From a virus, in IMG/VR virus record IMGVR_UViG_3300037264_006630, positions 120,944 to 184,943 of that record: a stretch of DNA of 64,000 nt. One strand, written 5' to 3'. Both the position numbers and the translations under genes were made by a program. Under the pieces are notes generated by a model. It had not been told where the DNA came from, ran no database searches, and worked only from the letters and a program-made list of their open reading frames with translations. How positions within the stretch are numbered: position 1 is the stretch's first letter; each line of letters opens with the position of its first letter. Positions 35,225 to 43,175 of this stretch are shown one piece after another.

Positions 35225-35931
35225 GCGGGCGGTCCTTGGTCGAGCAGGCGGAATGTGAGCGCGAGGACGACCGGGTTGCTCGCCCACGATGCCGAGGTGT
35301 CGACCTCGGAGGTGAACTGGTTGACCCGGGGCCACGGCCGCGGCACTCGCACCCGCCGTCGTCCGTTCAAGGTGTCCCACAACTCGCCGAACCGCACCAC
35401 CGGATTGAACGTCTGCGCCGCGTCGGTCCAGGGCTCGATGCCCTCGGCGTAGGCGTCGGCCTCGCTGATCGAGCGCACCCGCTGGACCCGGAGGTCGGTG
35501 AGCTCGAGGCTCATGCGCGAGGCCCACCGCGGCATGAAGCGCGGCGACTTCCAGCGGGTCCAGACGTGGAAGTTGCCGGGGTCGCGCGGGTCGTGCCCGT
35601 CGGCCTTGAACATCATGTAGTGCCGCGACCGTCCGCGCTGCTCCGGGTCGGCGCCGTTGATGTCCTCGCGCTCGGCGAACGTCTCGCGGACCCACAGGGT
35701 CCCGCCAACCGCGCCGAATGGGCTGGTGATCGGGATCGTGGTGGTGCCCCGGGCGTCTTCGTGAACGAGCCCGCCGTACCCGTCCTTGCCGACCTGCACG
35801 GTCCAGTCGAAGCGGTCGAACAGCCTGGCCTCGTGCTCGTTGAGTCGCAGGACGCGGCGGCTCTGGACCTTGGTCCCGACCCGGATCTTGGGGATGGAGT
35901 CGCCGGTGAAGACGATCGGATACTCGGTCAC
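35221..35931 (-). CDS. ASCH/PUA-like phage protein
   Basis: 236 residues from a GTG overlapping the upstream TGA. The motifs QSRRVLRL near the start, GTLWVRETFA in the middle, WKSPRFMPRWASRMSLELTD (about 128-147) and the terminal FNPVVRFGELWDTLN ... NPVVLALTF form the well-known phage ASCH/PUA-like pattern, thought to bind RNA or modified nucleotides. Function unproved. It is coupled to the DUF5131-like gene. Confidence 0.75.
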   Translation of the reverse strand: MTEYPIVFTGDSIPKIRVGTKVQSRRVLRLNEHEARLFDRFDWTVQVGKDGYGGLVHEDARGTTTIPITSPFGAVGGTLWVRETFAEREDINGADPEQRGRSRHYMMFKADGHDPRDPGNFHVWTRWKSPRFMPRWASRMSLELTDLRVQRVRSISEADAYAEGIEPWTDAAQTFNPVVRFGELWDTLNGRRRVRVPRPWPRVNQFTSEVDTSASWASNPVVLALTFRLLDQGPPA

Positions 35932-36149
35932 GGCGACGGTTCCTCGATGGTCATCAGGTCGGCGACCTTCGCGCGCAACGCCAGCGCCTCGGCGCGCCAG
36001 TTGTGCTCCTCGCACAGCCCACCGTACGCGCGCCAGCACAGCGACAGGCAGCGGTCGCACTCGCAGCCGCCGGGACAGGCGTCGAAGTCGGCCGGGGTCG
36101 CATGGGGCTTGTCGCAGCGATGGCAGTTGTCCGGGACGGGCTTGCTCAT
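35928..36149 (-). CDS. small zinc-finger-like protein
   Basis: 73 residues from ATG 36149. The Cys/His order CHRC, CPGGCECDRC, C, CEEH suggests one or two zinc sites in the first 50 residues, followed by a helix (WRAEALALRAKVADLM). No family is recognised. Coupled to both neighbours by 4-base overlaps. Confidence 0.65.
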   Translation of the reverse strand: MSKPVPDNCHRCDKPHATPADFDACPGGCECDRCLSLCWRAYGGLCEEHNWRAEALALRAKVADLMTIEEPSP

Positions 36150-36322
36150 GCGGCCTCGAGATCGTCGGTGTAGAACCAGCGGTGGCGGTTGTTTCCGAGA
36201 ACGACCAGCCGCTGGCTGGTCGCGGGCGACGTGTCGATGATGACGCCGCGCAGCTTGCGGGCGTTCTTGGAGCGGACGTAGGCGCCTACGGGCAGATCCT
36301 CGGTCGGCTCGGGGCCGGTCAC
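36146..36322 (-). CDS. small basic protein, SH3/KOW-like
   Basis: 58 residues, GTG 36322 to TGA 36146, with no internal stops and 4-base overlaps on both sides (GTGA upstream, ATGA downstream), which supports it as a real gene. Read from the bases, it starts MTGPEPTEDLPVGAYVR and ends with RHRWFYTDDLEAA. The short beta-strand pattern with a terminal WFYTDDL resembles a KOW/SH3-like fold; this is only a guess. Confidence 0.55.
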   Translation of the reverse strand: MTGPEPTEDLPVGAYVRSKNARKLRGVIIDTSPATSQRLVVLGNNRHRWFYTDDLEAA

Positions 36323-36560
36323 GCCAGCACGCTCCTCGCCCGGACGCGGAGTCCCTGAATCTCGAGGCGTCGGCAGATCACCAGCACGGTGTCCGCGTGG
36401 TCTTGTGCCACCACCTCGGCCGACAGCGGCTCCAACGTGACGATGGCGAAGTCCCGGAAGTAGAGATCACCTGGCTGACGTAGGCGACCTGGGCAAACCG
36501 AGCTCCCATGTACAGGTCAACCACCACGGCGACGATCATGTCCCTGGTCATGACCGCCAT
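36319..36560 (-). pseudogene. hypothetical gene with -1 frame break
   Basis: The N-terminal frame (MTRDMIVAVVVDLYMGARFA, ATG at 36551 or 36560) runs into junk after QVAYV. An overlapping frame without any start continues as PGDLYFRDFAIVTLEPLSAE to a stop at 36319 that overlaps the next gene as GTGA. The span is 242 bases, one short of a multiple of 3, so a single deleted base near 36480 explains both. It may be a decayed gene, a sequence error, or a programmed shift. Product about 80 residues, unknown. Confidence 0.5.
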
Positions 36561-36583
36561 CCCGACCGACAGAGCGGACAAGG

Positions 36584-36925
36584 TCAAGGATTCCAGCCCT
36601 TCGGTGCCCGCCAACCAGCGGCCAGGGCGGTCGTGGCCCACTCCGGCCAGGGTCGGTTGGTCGGGTGCTTGTAGGCGGTGTTGGCGACCTTCCGAGCGGT
36701 GTCGGCATCCTTCTCCCTGTGCCAGTAGAACCCCGTACGGTCCTTGCCGTCCGGCGTCACCGTGGCGGCGGCCTCGCTTGCGACGCGGTGGTTTCGGCCA
36801 GCGTCATCGCAGGCGTCGCCGAGACAGAGCCCCTCCTCGCGACCATCAGCGCCGTCGACCTCCCAGCACACGCGGTGTTGGTAGTGCTCTCCGGCCACCA
36901 TGTAGACGATCAGACGGTCCGCCAT
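36584..36925 (-). CDS. hypothetical protein
   Basis: 113 residues from ATG 36925 preceded by GGAGGC-type sequence. An N-terminal beta region (RLIVYMVAGEHYQHRVCWEV) precedes a helical part (KDADTARKVANTAYKH) and a Trp-rich end. No family is recognised. Confidence 0.6.
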   Translation of the reverse strand: MADRLIVYMVAGEHYQHRVCWEVDGADGREEGLCLGDACDDAGRNHRVASEAAATVTPDGKDRTGFYWHREKDADTARKVANTAYKHPTNRPWPEWATTALAAGWRAPKGWNP

Positions 36926-37002
36926 GCGGCCTCCAGATACGCGGCGTCCCGGAGCTTGCCGGACAGGCCGTGCCTGGCGAGCAGGGTGACGATGTCCGTC
37001 AT
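36910..37002 (-). CDS. short peptide, ATGA-coupled
   Basis: 30 residues, from ATG 37002 to TGA 36910. It starts in an ATGA overlap with the upstream reading frame and runs 16 bases into the next gene. The sequence is helical (TDIVTLLARHGLSGKLRD). It may be a real leader-type peptide or a chance ORF; the overlap pattern is the only support. Confidence 0.3.
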   Translation of the reverse strand: MTDIVTLLARHGLSGKLRDAAYLEAAWRTV

Positions 37003-37320
37003 GGCTTCCGTGGACGGCACGATCCACGCGAGACGCCGCAGGTGTGCAGGTCGAGTCCGTGACGCTCGGCTTCGTCGACCAGAGGGTCGATGTGGTGGAT
37101 GTTGTCCGAGGTCGCCCACAGGTCGATGAGACGTTGATGGATGACCTCGGCCGGTTCGTCCATCAACTCGACCACAACGCGGTAGCCCAGACCTCCGGCG
37201 CTGTGCGCGCAGGTTGTAGACGGCGAGCGTCGGGTACCCGAAGGCGAATGCTTCCGTGTGCTCGGGCGGGCTCGGCGATGGCTTGGGTGCGGATCGGTGC
37301 GCCATCGGATCAGCCTTCAT
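36999..37320 (-). pseudogene. hypothetical gene with +1 frame break
   Basis: The first frame starts at ATG 37320 (MKADPMAHRSAPKPS, later AFAFGYPTLAVYNLRAQ). It degenerates after 37205, while the neighbouring frame continues as SAGGLGYRVVVELMDEPAEV to the stop at 36999. The span is 322 bases, one more than a multiple of 3, consistent with one extra base. Alternatively the second part is its own 54-residue gene from ATG 37163. No family is recognised. Confidence 0.45.
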
Positions 37321-37543
37321 CCGGCGGCGGCGCGAGCTCGCCGGGCGCGAGCTCGCCGGGCGTGACCACCGACCACCGACCGCCGGTGCTCACGATCCGC
37401 CCGGCCTTGCGGAGCCGCAGAACGGTCCGGTCGTACCTGGGCATGCTGAGACCGGTCACTTCCTGGATCTTGGCCGCCTTGTCCGCACCGCCCGCGATGG
37501 CTTCGCAGACCAGATCCTCGTCCTCTTCGCTTCGCGTTTTCAT
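37310..37543 (-). CDS. winged-helix DNA-binding protein
   Basis: 77 residues from ATG 37543, which lies 7 bases after a conserved leaderless promoter. Residues about 15-60 show a winged helix: ADKAAKIQEVTGLSMPRYDR then TVLRLRKAGRIVSTGGRWSV. The C-terminus contains PGELAPGELAPP, encoded by a 15-bp tandem duplication (37332-37361). It is a likely early transcription regulator acting on the shared promoters, by inference. Confidence 0.65.
   Translation of the reverse strand: MKTRSEEDEDLVCEAIAGGADKAAKIQEVTGLSMPRYDRTVLRLRKAGRIVSTGGRWSVVTPGELAPGELAPPPDEG
37332..37361. repeat. 15-bp tandem duplication
   Basis: GCGAGCTCGCCGGGC occurs twice head to tail. Each copy contains the palindrome GCGAGCTCGC. 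It encodes the repeated PGELA of the winged-helix protein tail. Confidence 0.8.
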
Positions 37544-37579
37544 GCGCCTGAACGTACGCGCGAACCACGCAGTCGTCAA
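37544..37579 (-). promoter_or_regulatory. leftward leaderless early promoter PE-b
   Basis: Minus strand: TTGACG (37574-37579), 17-bp spacer, TACGTT (37551-37556), 7 bases (CAGGCGC), then the ATG at 37543. Nearly identical to PE-a over the -10 and downstream bases. Confidence 0.75.
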
Positions 37580-37589
37580 GTGCTCAGGT

Positions 37590-37847
37590 TCATCGCCGGG
37601 GGCCGACGTGGTCGCCGTTCACGATCCGGACGAAGTCGGGGAAGTGCAGATAGCCAGCGACCTCGGGCGGGAACAGAGCGATGAGGGTCTGCGCCGCCGC
37701 AGCGACAACGGGCTTGCAGGTGGCGCAGATCCACTCAAGCTCGAGCCCGTTCCGCACGTTGGCGATGTGGGTGGCGCCGTGCTCGCGGCCTTCGCGAACA
37801 CTGCTGAACTCCCCGATCTCGGCCTTGCAGACGATGCAGTGGATCAC
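37590..37847 (-). CDS. small zinc-finger-like protein
   Basis: 85 residues from GTG 37847 in a GTGA overlap. It has CIVC near residue 4 and CATC near 40 with a His in between, the spacing of a zinc ribbon. The rest is hydrophobic/helical (AAAAQTLIALFPPEVAG). No family is recognised. It is the last gene before promoter PE-b, so this unit ends here. Confidence 0.6.
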   Translation of the reverse strand: MIHCIVCKAEIGEFSSVREGREHGATHIANVRNGLELEWICATCKPVVAAAAQTLIALFPPEVAGYLHFPDFVRIVNGDHVGPRR

Positions 37848-38098
37848 GCGGTCCTCCTGGCGGCCTTCGCCAACTCGGCGAGCCGCAGCCGGTGGTACTC
37901 AGCCTCGGTGATGGTGCTGACCTGGAGGTCGCGGGAGCCGAGGCTGTGGCCGCAGGGCGTGATGATGATCGGACGCGACATGCCGTAGGGGATGAAGTCG
38001 TAGAAGTAGACCCGACCGCAGCCCTTCGCGCGACAGCGCATGAACCGGCGCTTCATGCCGCGGCGGATCGGCGGCACCTTCGCCTTGGCGGCGGTCAT
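37844..38098 (-). CDS. small basic zinc-finger-like protein
   Basis: 84 residues from ATG 38098. The N-terminal 20 residues are very basic (MTAAKAKVPPIRRGMKRRF), then C-x4-C (CRAKGC) and a later CGH give a possible Cys/His zinc site. It could bind nucleic acid. No family is recognised. Confidence 0.6.
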   Translation of the reverse strand: MTAAKAKVPPIRRGMKRRFMRCRAKGCGRVYFYDFIPYGMSRPIIITPCGHSLGSRDLQVSTITEAEYHRLRLAELAKAARRTA

Positions 38099-38592
38099 CG
38101 GTCGAGACCCACGTCCACGCCGTCGACCAGGATCATGGCCGGGCAGTCGAGGTCGTCGGGAGTGAGCGAGTAGGGCAGCCAGTCCTTCTCCTTGTCGAGG
38201 TAGTCGAGCCCCGAGACGTAGCGGATGACCAGCGTGGGGTCGGCGCTCTCAGGCGGCGCCTTGTACCAGAACCGGATCGGCTTGCCCTGCTGGAGCACCT
38301 CGGACCGGCGCAGGGCGCGCGCCACGGTGAGGGGCATCTTGGCCTCGATAGCGGCGAGGAACTCATCCATCGCCTTGTCGCAGGCTTCGGCGGCGAGGTC
38401 CGGGGTGATGAAGCCGTCGCCCTGCTTGACGATGCCGGTACCACCGTCTTGGAGGCTGCGAGCTTCGTCGGAGAAGAGGTACCAGAGGTGCCGGCCCGGA
38501 TTGACGATCTCGACCACGCCGCACAGCGGGCCGTAATCGCGCTCCGAGCGTTGGCGCCAGTGGCCGGTGATGGGCTTCCAACCCGGGTTCAC
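38095..38592 (-). CDS. hypothetical protein
   Basis: 165 residues from GTG 38592, GTGA-coupled to the SbcC-like gene upstream. Mixed alpha/beta; contains CDKAMDEFLAAIEAKMP (helix) and FWYKAPPESADPTLVIRYV (strands). No motif is recognised. Confidence 0.6.
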   Translation of the reverse strand: MNPGWKPITGHWRQRSERDYGPLCGVVEIVNPGRHLWYLFSDEARSLQDGGTGIVKQGDGFITPDLAAEACDKAMDEFLAAIEAKMPLTVARALRRSEVLQQGKPIRFWYKAPPESADPTLVIRYVSGLDYLDKEKDWLPYSLTPDDLDCPAMILVDGVDVGLDR

Positions 38593-39962
38593 GGCGTGAC
38601 CTCGGACTGCGGCACGCCGTAGTTGCCCTCTTGGATGACGATGGCGCCGGGGTCGCGCCGCCCGGGGCGCTCGACCCAGACCCGACAGTCCATCTCCACG
38701 GCGAGTTGCCGCAGGAGGTCGATGCCCTCGTCCTCGTCGAGCCGCGAGCCGTCGCGGACCCACACGTCCCGGAGGCGCGGCGCCTGCCGCATGGCGATCG
38801 CGAGCGCGCACCGGAGCTGCTCGGCCTGCGAGGCGTTCGAGAACACGGCCCCGCCGAGCTTGAGGCCGTCCTCGGTGACCTCCAAGTCCGGCACCGGCAT
38901 CTCGGCGGCGGCGAGCTGCTCGGCCTTGCTCGCGTCGATGGCCTTGAGCCGCTCGGTGAGCCGCTCCTGCTCCACGGAGCGATCGCGGATCTCCGCTTCG
39001 GCGGCGGCGATCTGACGGTTGGTCGCCGCGGCGGTGGCCTGCCAGCGGCCGTAGTTCTCGCTACGGTTGGCCTCGGCCTGGAGCTCGCGGCGGCGCTCCT
39101 CGAACCCGGCGAACGTCTCCTCCGTCGGGACCTGCGCGGCGGCCTCGGCGACTGTGGCGACGCCGACCAAGCGCCGCTCCATGTTGGCGGCGAGGGTGGC
39201 GCGCGCCGCGACCAGCGCGGCCTCGAGCTTGGAGATCTCGGCGTGGTTGCCGTCGATGATCTGGTCGAGCGTGGCCAGCCGACCAGCCAAGGCGACGTGC
39301 TTGGCGCGCGCCTCGTCGGCGGCGCGGCGCTGGGCGGCCACCGCTTCGATCTCGGCGGTGATCTCCGAGATGCGCCGCGCATCCGCGGGCGACTCGGTCA
39401 TCGGGAAGATCTTGGCGCGGACGGCCTGGGCCTGCTTGAGCAGGCGACCCACGCCGGTGCGCTCGGCGAAGAGGCGGTCGCGCTCCTCGTCGAGGCCGGT
39501 CACGTCGATTCCGACCAGGGCCAGGAGGATGGCCCGCTGCTCCTTGGCCGGGCGCGAGATGAAGCCGATCGGATCGAGGAAGCGGCCGGACACCAGGGTG
39601 TCGAGCCACGCCTGGGGCGGGGTGATGCGCCCGTCCGGGCCGGTGATGGTGAGGGTGGTCTTGCCCTTGGTCGTCGCGGTGGTGGCGGTGATCGTCCGGC
39701 GGATCAGGTAGTCCCCGCCGTTCAGGTGGATCTCGACTTCGGCCTTGTCGGCGCCCCATCGGACCGCGTCGTCCGGGATGGCATCGGCGCCGAAGAAGGC
39801 GATGGACAGCGCGTCCATGAAGGACGACTTGCCGGCCTTGTTCTTCCCGGCGACCAGCAGGACGTGGGCGTCCGCGCCGGGCTCGATGTGGACGTGCGCG
39901 ATGCGCTTGACGTTGCGCACGTCGACCGCAGTGATCTCCAGACGCGACTCGCGTGTGTTCAT
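38589..39962 (-). CDS. SbcC/RecF-like ATPase
   Basis: 457 residues from ATG 39962, 7 bases after a leaderless promoter. The N-terminus has a RecF/SbcC-type start (ITAVDVRNVKRIAHVHI) and a Walker A GKNKAGKSSFMDALS (about 40-54). A coiled-coil middle (about 190-365) follows, and the C-terminal lobe has FSNASQAEQLRCALAIAM as a signature-like helix and RDGSRLDEDEG in place of Walker B/D-loop. It lacks a clear DE Walker B. In phages such proteins act with exonucleases in DNA end processing; no SbcD partner is seen here. Confidence 0.75.
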   Translation of the reverse strand: MNTRESRLEITAVDVRNVKRIAHVHIEPGADAHVLLVAGKNKAGKSSFMDALSIAFFGADAIPDDAVRWGADKAEVEIHLNGGDYLIRRTITATTATTKGKTTLTITGPDGRITPPQAWLDTLVSGRFLDPIGFISRPAKEQRAILLALVGIDVTGLDEERDRLFAERTGVGRLLKQAQAVRAKIFPMTESPADARRISEITAEIEAVAAQRRAADEARAKHVALAGRLATLDQIIDGNHAEISKLEAALVAARATLAANMERRLVGVATVAEAAAQVPTEETFAGFEERRRELQAEANRSENYGRWQATAAATNRQIAAAEAEIRDRSVEQERLTERLKAIDASKAEQLAAAEMPVPDLEVTEDGLKLGGAVFSNASQAEQLRCALAIAMRQAPRLRDVWVRDGSRLDEDEGIDLLRQLAVEMDCRVWVERPGRRDPGAIVIQEGNYGVPQSEVTP

Positions 39963-39999
39963 GCGCTTGAACATACGCACGAACGCCGTACCCCGTCAA
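39963..39999 (-). promoter_or_regulatory. leftward leaderless early promoter PE-c
   Basis: Minus strand: TTGACG (39994-39999), 18-bp spacer, TATGTT (39970-39975), 7 bases (CAAGCGC), then ATG 39962. Shares GTTCGTGCGTATGTTCA with PE-a. Confidence 0.75.
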
Positions 40000-40003
40000 G
40001 GGG

Positions 40004-41677
40004 TCAGTTCGCGGGAGGCGGCGTGATCGGAGCCAACTCGTCGACCACCGGCGGCGCCGGGACTTCGGGCTCGGCGATCTCGAGCGGCGCCGGGTCGGTC
40101 TCTGCCTCGCACTGCGGCGGCACGGCATCTGGCACCGGCCGCTCGACCGGATCGACGGGCGCCCCCGACAGGGAGACGCCGACCAGCGTCGCGACCGCGC
40201 GGAGTTCGTCCGGTGGCTCGGCGCTCACGCCGACCTCGGCGACCAGGAGCGCGACGAGCACCGTTCGAGGAGTCGGCAAGGTGCGCTCGGCGCCGGCGCC
40301 AGCGGACCAGCCGGGATCGCCCGCGAAGATCGACTCCGGGTCGAGGCCACCCGCCTTCGCCACCGCCTTGACCGTGGCCGGGGCCACGATGCGGCGGGCC
40401 GTGAACGTGAGCATCACGTTGTCGGTGAGGACGCCGCTGCTGGCGATGACCGCCTTCACGAGCTCGGTCTCCTTGGCGTTCCGCGCGTCCTTGGCGGCGC
40501 GCATGGTGGCGCGGGCGGGGTCAGCGGCGGCTTCTGCTTTGGCGGCTGCGCTCTCGGGCTGGTGCCGGACGGCGTTGCGGATGGGCGCCGCGACCGAGCG
40601 CTCCACGTAGAGCACCCGCGGCCGTCCGTCCTGATCGCGCAGGAGCGCGCGCTCGGGGGTGAAGCCGGCGGTCGCGACCGCGGCCTCCCAGGTCGAGCCC
40701 GGCATGAGCGGGCAGTCGCCCTCGGGGTCGACGTAGCCCGACGAGCGCGCGACCATCGGCCGCGCACCGTGGCGCACCAGGAAGGTGAGGTCCGGGTTGC
40801 GGTCCACGACCTCGTACTCCTCGCTCACGGCGAGCGTGGCCGCGCGCTCGTAGGCGTGATCCATCTTCCCCTGCCAGCACTTCGGCACCGCGCACATGTC
40901 GGCGGCCCCGGCGATGTCAGGGAACAGGTCCGGCTGCTTGCCGGTCCGATTCGGACAGTCGTTGCACGAGCCCGGCTTGCCGTCTGCCTTGGGCATCGTC
41001 TTGTCATTGAGGGCCCACTCCACGCTGTCCTCGTCGAGCGGCGCCAGGACGTGCCGGCGGATCCACGAGTTCATGTCGGCGTCGTTCGAGATCCGCTTGT
41101 CCTTGATGGCCTCCCACAGCACGTTCTGTTGCTGCGAGGCCGGGATCATCGCGATCCGCCGGGCTTGGTCGTGGGTGAGCGCACCGTCGCCGTACGCCTT
41201 GCGGCACTTCGGCGAGAGCCGGAGCAGGCGCAGGCGTTCGCGGATGAAGGAGACCGGCTTCTGGACGCGGCGCGCCAGGGTGCGCAGGTCGTGGGCGAAC
41301 TGCTCGGTGAGAAGGTGGAACTGGTGGGCCTCGTCGAGCGGGTGCGAGAGCTCGCGGTCCGCGTTCTCGCGGTACTGTGCCTCGATCACCTCGTCGTCCG
41401 TCATCTCTCTCACCTCGACGTCCACGAACGCGAGGCCGGCGGTCACCGCGCCGAGCTTGCGGCGGTGGCCGAAGACGATCTCGAGCGCGTTGGGATTGTC
41501 GTGGGGGATGCGGCAGACGATGCGCTGGAGAATGCCGTTCTCGGCGATCGACTTGGCGAAGTCGCGCTTGTCCCCCCAATTGGTGCGCTTGTGGAAAGGG
41601 GAGTCGATGAGCGATGCGGGTTCGGCCCGGCGGATGACGGGTGGCGGAGCGGGGGTAGGCGTGGAGTCGGCGGTCAT
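40004..41677 (-). CDS. ParB/RepB-like protein
   Basis: 557 residues; ATG 41677 is preferred because GAGG lies 6 bases upstream. The N-terminal ParB/sulfiredoxin-like domain is clear: KSIAENGILQRIVCRI, FGHRRKLGAV (the GxRR box) and a MTDDEVIEAQYREN helix (about 50-120), then a helix-turn-helix (TLARRVQKPVSFIRERLRLL, about 135-155). The middle has Cys residues (CNDCPNRTG, CAVPKCW) that may bind zinc. The Pro-rich C-terminus is disordered. It may regulate transcription or act as a DNA-binding CTPase or nuclease; the function cannot be chosen from sequence alone. Confidence 0.75.
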   Translation of the reverse strand: MTADSTPTPAPPPVIRRAEPASLIDSPFHKRTNWGDKRDFAKSIAENGILQRIVCRIPHDNPNALEIVFGHRRKLGAVTAGLAFVDVEVREMTDDEVIEAQYRENADRELSHPLDEAHQFHLLTEQFAHDLRTLARRVQKPVSFIRERLRLLRLSPKCRKAYGDGALTHDQARRIAMIPASQQQNVLWEAIKDKRISNDADMNSWIRRHVLAPLDEDSVEWALNDKTMPKADGKPGSCNDCPNRTGKQPDLFPDIAGAADMCAVPKCWQGKMDHAYERAATLAVSEEYEVVDRNPDLTFLVRHGARPMVARSSGYVDPEGDCPLMPGSTWEAAVATAGFTPERALLRDQDGRPRVLYVERSVAAPIRNAVRHQPESAAAKAEAAADPARATMRAAKDARNAKETELVKAVIASSGVLTDNVMLTFTARRIVAPATVKAVAKAGGLDPESIFAGDPGWSAGAGAERTLPTPRTVLVALLVAEVGVSAEPPDELRAVATLVGVSLSGAPVDPVERPVPDAVPPQCEAETDPAPLEIAEPEVPAPPVVDELAPITPPPAN

Positions 41678-41696
41678 GAGCACCTCGGGGGTTGGG

Positions 41697-43175
41697 TCAC
41701 GCCAGCACGTAGACGAGCTCGTGCCGCGCGCGGGTCATGGTGACGTAGCGCAGATTGGCGGCTTCGATCACCTCGATCGGAGAATCGGTGGCACGCGGTG
41801 GCGTGAACGACGTGGTCAGCATCCAGACCCGGTCGGCCTCGAGCCCCTTGGCCTTGTGGACGGTCGAGCACACGACGTGGCCGGTGGAGCCGTCGTCGTC
41901 GAACAGGTCGTGGATGCGCTGGACCATCTCGTCGATGGTGTCGCAGTCGTCGAGGATCGCATCGAGGACGGCGCCCTTGTCCTTGGCCAACGCCTCGGCC
42001 TGCTCGCTCTTGCGCGCGCGGGCGGTGCGGACCTCGCGGTCCTGCCAGGCGGCGATCCGCTCGGCCATCTTCACCATGTCGCCGCCGGTGCCGCGAGCCA
42101 GCCGGCGCACGAGCGCGCTCATGGTGGGCGCCAGGTCGGAGCCGACCACGCGGGCGCGGGTGCCAGCGCGCAGCATGCGCAGGCAGGCCAGCACCAGGAT
42201 GGCGTTGGTCCTGCCGATGACGAAGTCGCCGGCCCTGGCACCGGTCGCGAGATCCTTCCACGCGCAGGACCGTACGGTGCCGTCGGGGGCGCCGGGCGCT
42301 GCCTCGATGTCCGGGACGATCGACTGCGCCTCCTTGACGATGAGGCGCGCGCAGCGGTGGGTGATGGTGAGCTTATACTCGCGGGCCTTGAGACCGGTGC
42401 GGATGCGATCGAGTGCGTCGGGGAAGGCCCCTCTCCACGAGTAGAGCGATTGCCGGTCGTCTCCGAGACCCATGAACCTCCCGCCTTGCGCGCGGAGGCT
42501 GGTCGACAGTCGGAGTTGCGCCAGGTTGAGGTCTTGCAGCTCGTCTACGACCACAATGTCCGAGCGTTCGGTGGGCAGCCGCATCACCAGCGGCAGGTAC
42601 AACATGTCCGGGAAGCTGATCACGCCGTCCCGCTCAACATCCAGCGCTCGGTCCACCACGGTCGCCGCCGCCCGCAGTACCCCGGTCCGGGTCCAGGCTG
42701 TCTCCGCAAGCTCTTCCGCGCTGGGCATGACGCCTATCCGCACTCCGACCCGTTCGATCTCCTCGGTGTCGGTGGCCTTGTCGGGCGCCATCTCCTTCGC
42801 CGCACAGGCCAAGTCGGATACCGCGTCGATCACCAGGACTGGCTCGTCGGCGCCGCACACCTCGAGCGCTTGACGGCGCTCCCGGTTGCGGTCGATGGCG
42901 ACCCCGCGGAAGCGGCGATCCACGGCGGTCTTGCCGATGCCGTGGAGGGTGCGCGCACGCACGCCGGGCGGCGCCTTCCGGAGCAGCTCCTTGGCGATGT
43001 CGGTGTTGAACGCGCACAGGATGGCGCTCTGGCCGCGGGGGCGCTTGGCGACCGCTTGCAGAAGCGTCCAGGTCTTCCCGGTCCCAGCTCGCGCGCGAAC
43101 GATCAGATCGCCATCTTCGCCCGAAGCGACCGCAGCGATCACATCCTCCTGCTGCGCGGTCGCTTCGACGGTCAC
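41697..43175 (-). CDS. UvrD/Rep-family (superfamily 1) helicase
   Basis: 492 residues from GTG 43175, GTGA-coupled to the RecT-like gene. Helicase motifs in order: Q-motif-like start (TAQQEDVIAAV), Walker A RARAGTGKTW (about 22-31), motif II VVVDELQDLN, motif III GDDRQSLYSWRG, motif IV-V region (VCSTVHKAKGLEADRV) and motif VI YVTMTRARHELV near the end. All core motifs are intact. Acts with the exonuclease and annealing protein in recombination or fork repair. Confidence 0.9.
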   Translation of the reverse strand: MTVEATAQQEDVIAAVASGEDGDLIVRARAGTGKTWTLLQAVAKRPRGQSAILCAFNTDIAKELLRKAPPGVRARTLHGIGKTAVDRRFRGVAIDRNRERRQALEVCGADEPVLVIDAVSDLACAAKEMAPDKATDTEEIERVGVRIGVMPSAEELAETAWTRTGVLRAAATVVDRALDVERDGVISFPDMLYLPLVMRLPTERSDIVVVDELQDLNLAQLRLSTSLRAQGGRFMGLGDDRQSLYSWRGAFPDALDRIRTGLKAREYKLTITHRCARLIVKEAQSIVPDIEAAPGAPDGTVRSCAWKDLATGARAGDFVIGRTNAILVLACLRMLRAGTRARVVGSDLAPTMSALVRRLARGTGGDMVKMAERIAAWQDREVRTARARKSEQAEALAKDKGAVLDAILDDCDTIDEMVQRIHDLFDDDGSTGHVVCSTVHKAKGLEADRVWMLTTSFTPPRATDSPIEVIEAANLRYVTMTRARHELVYVLA

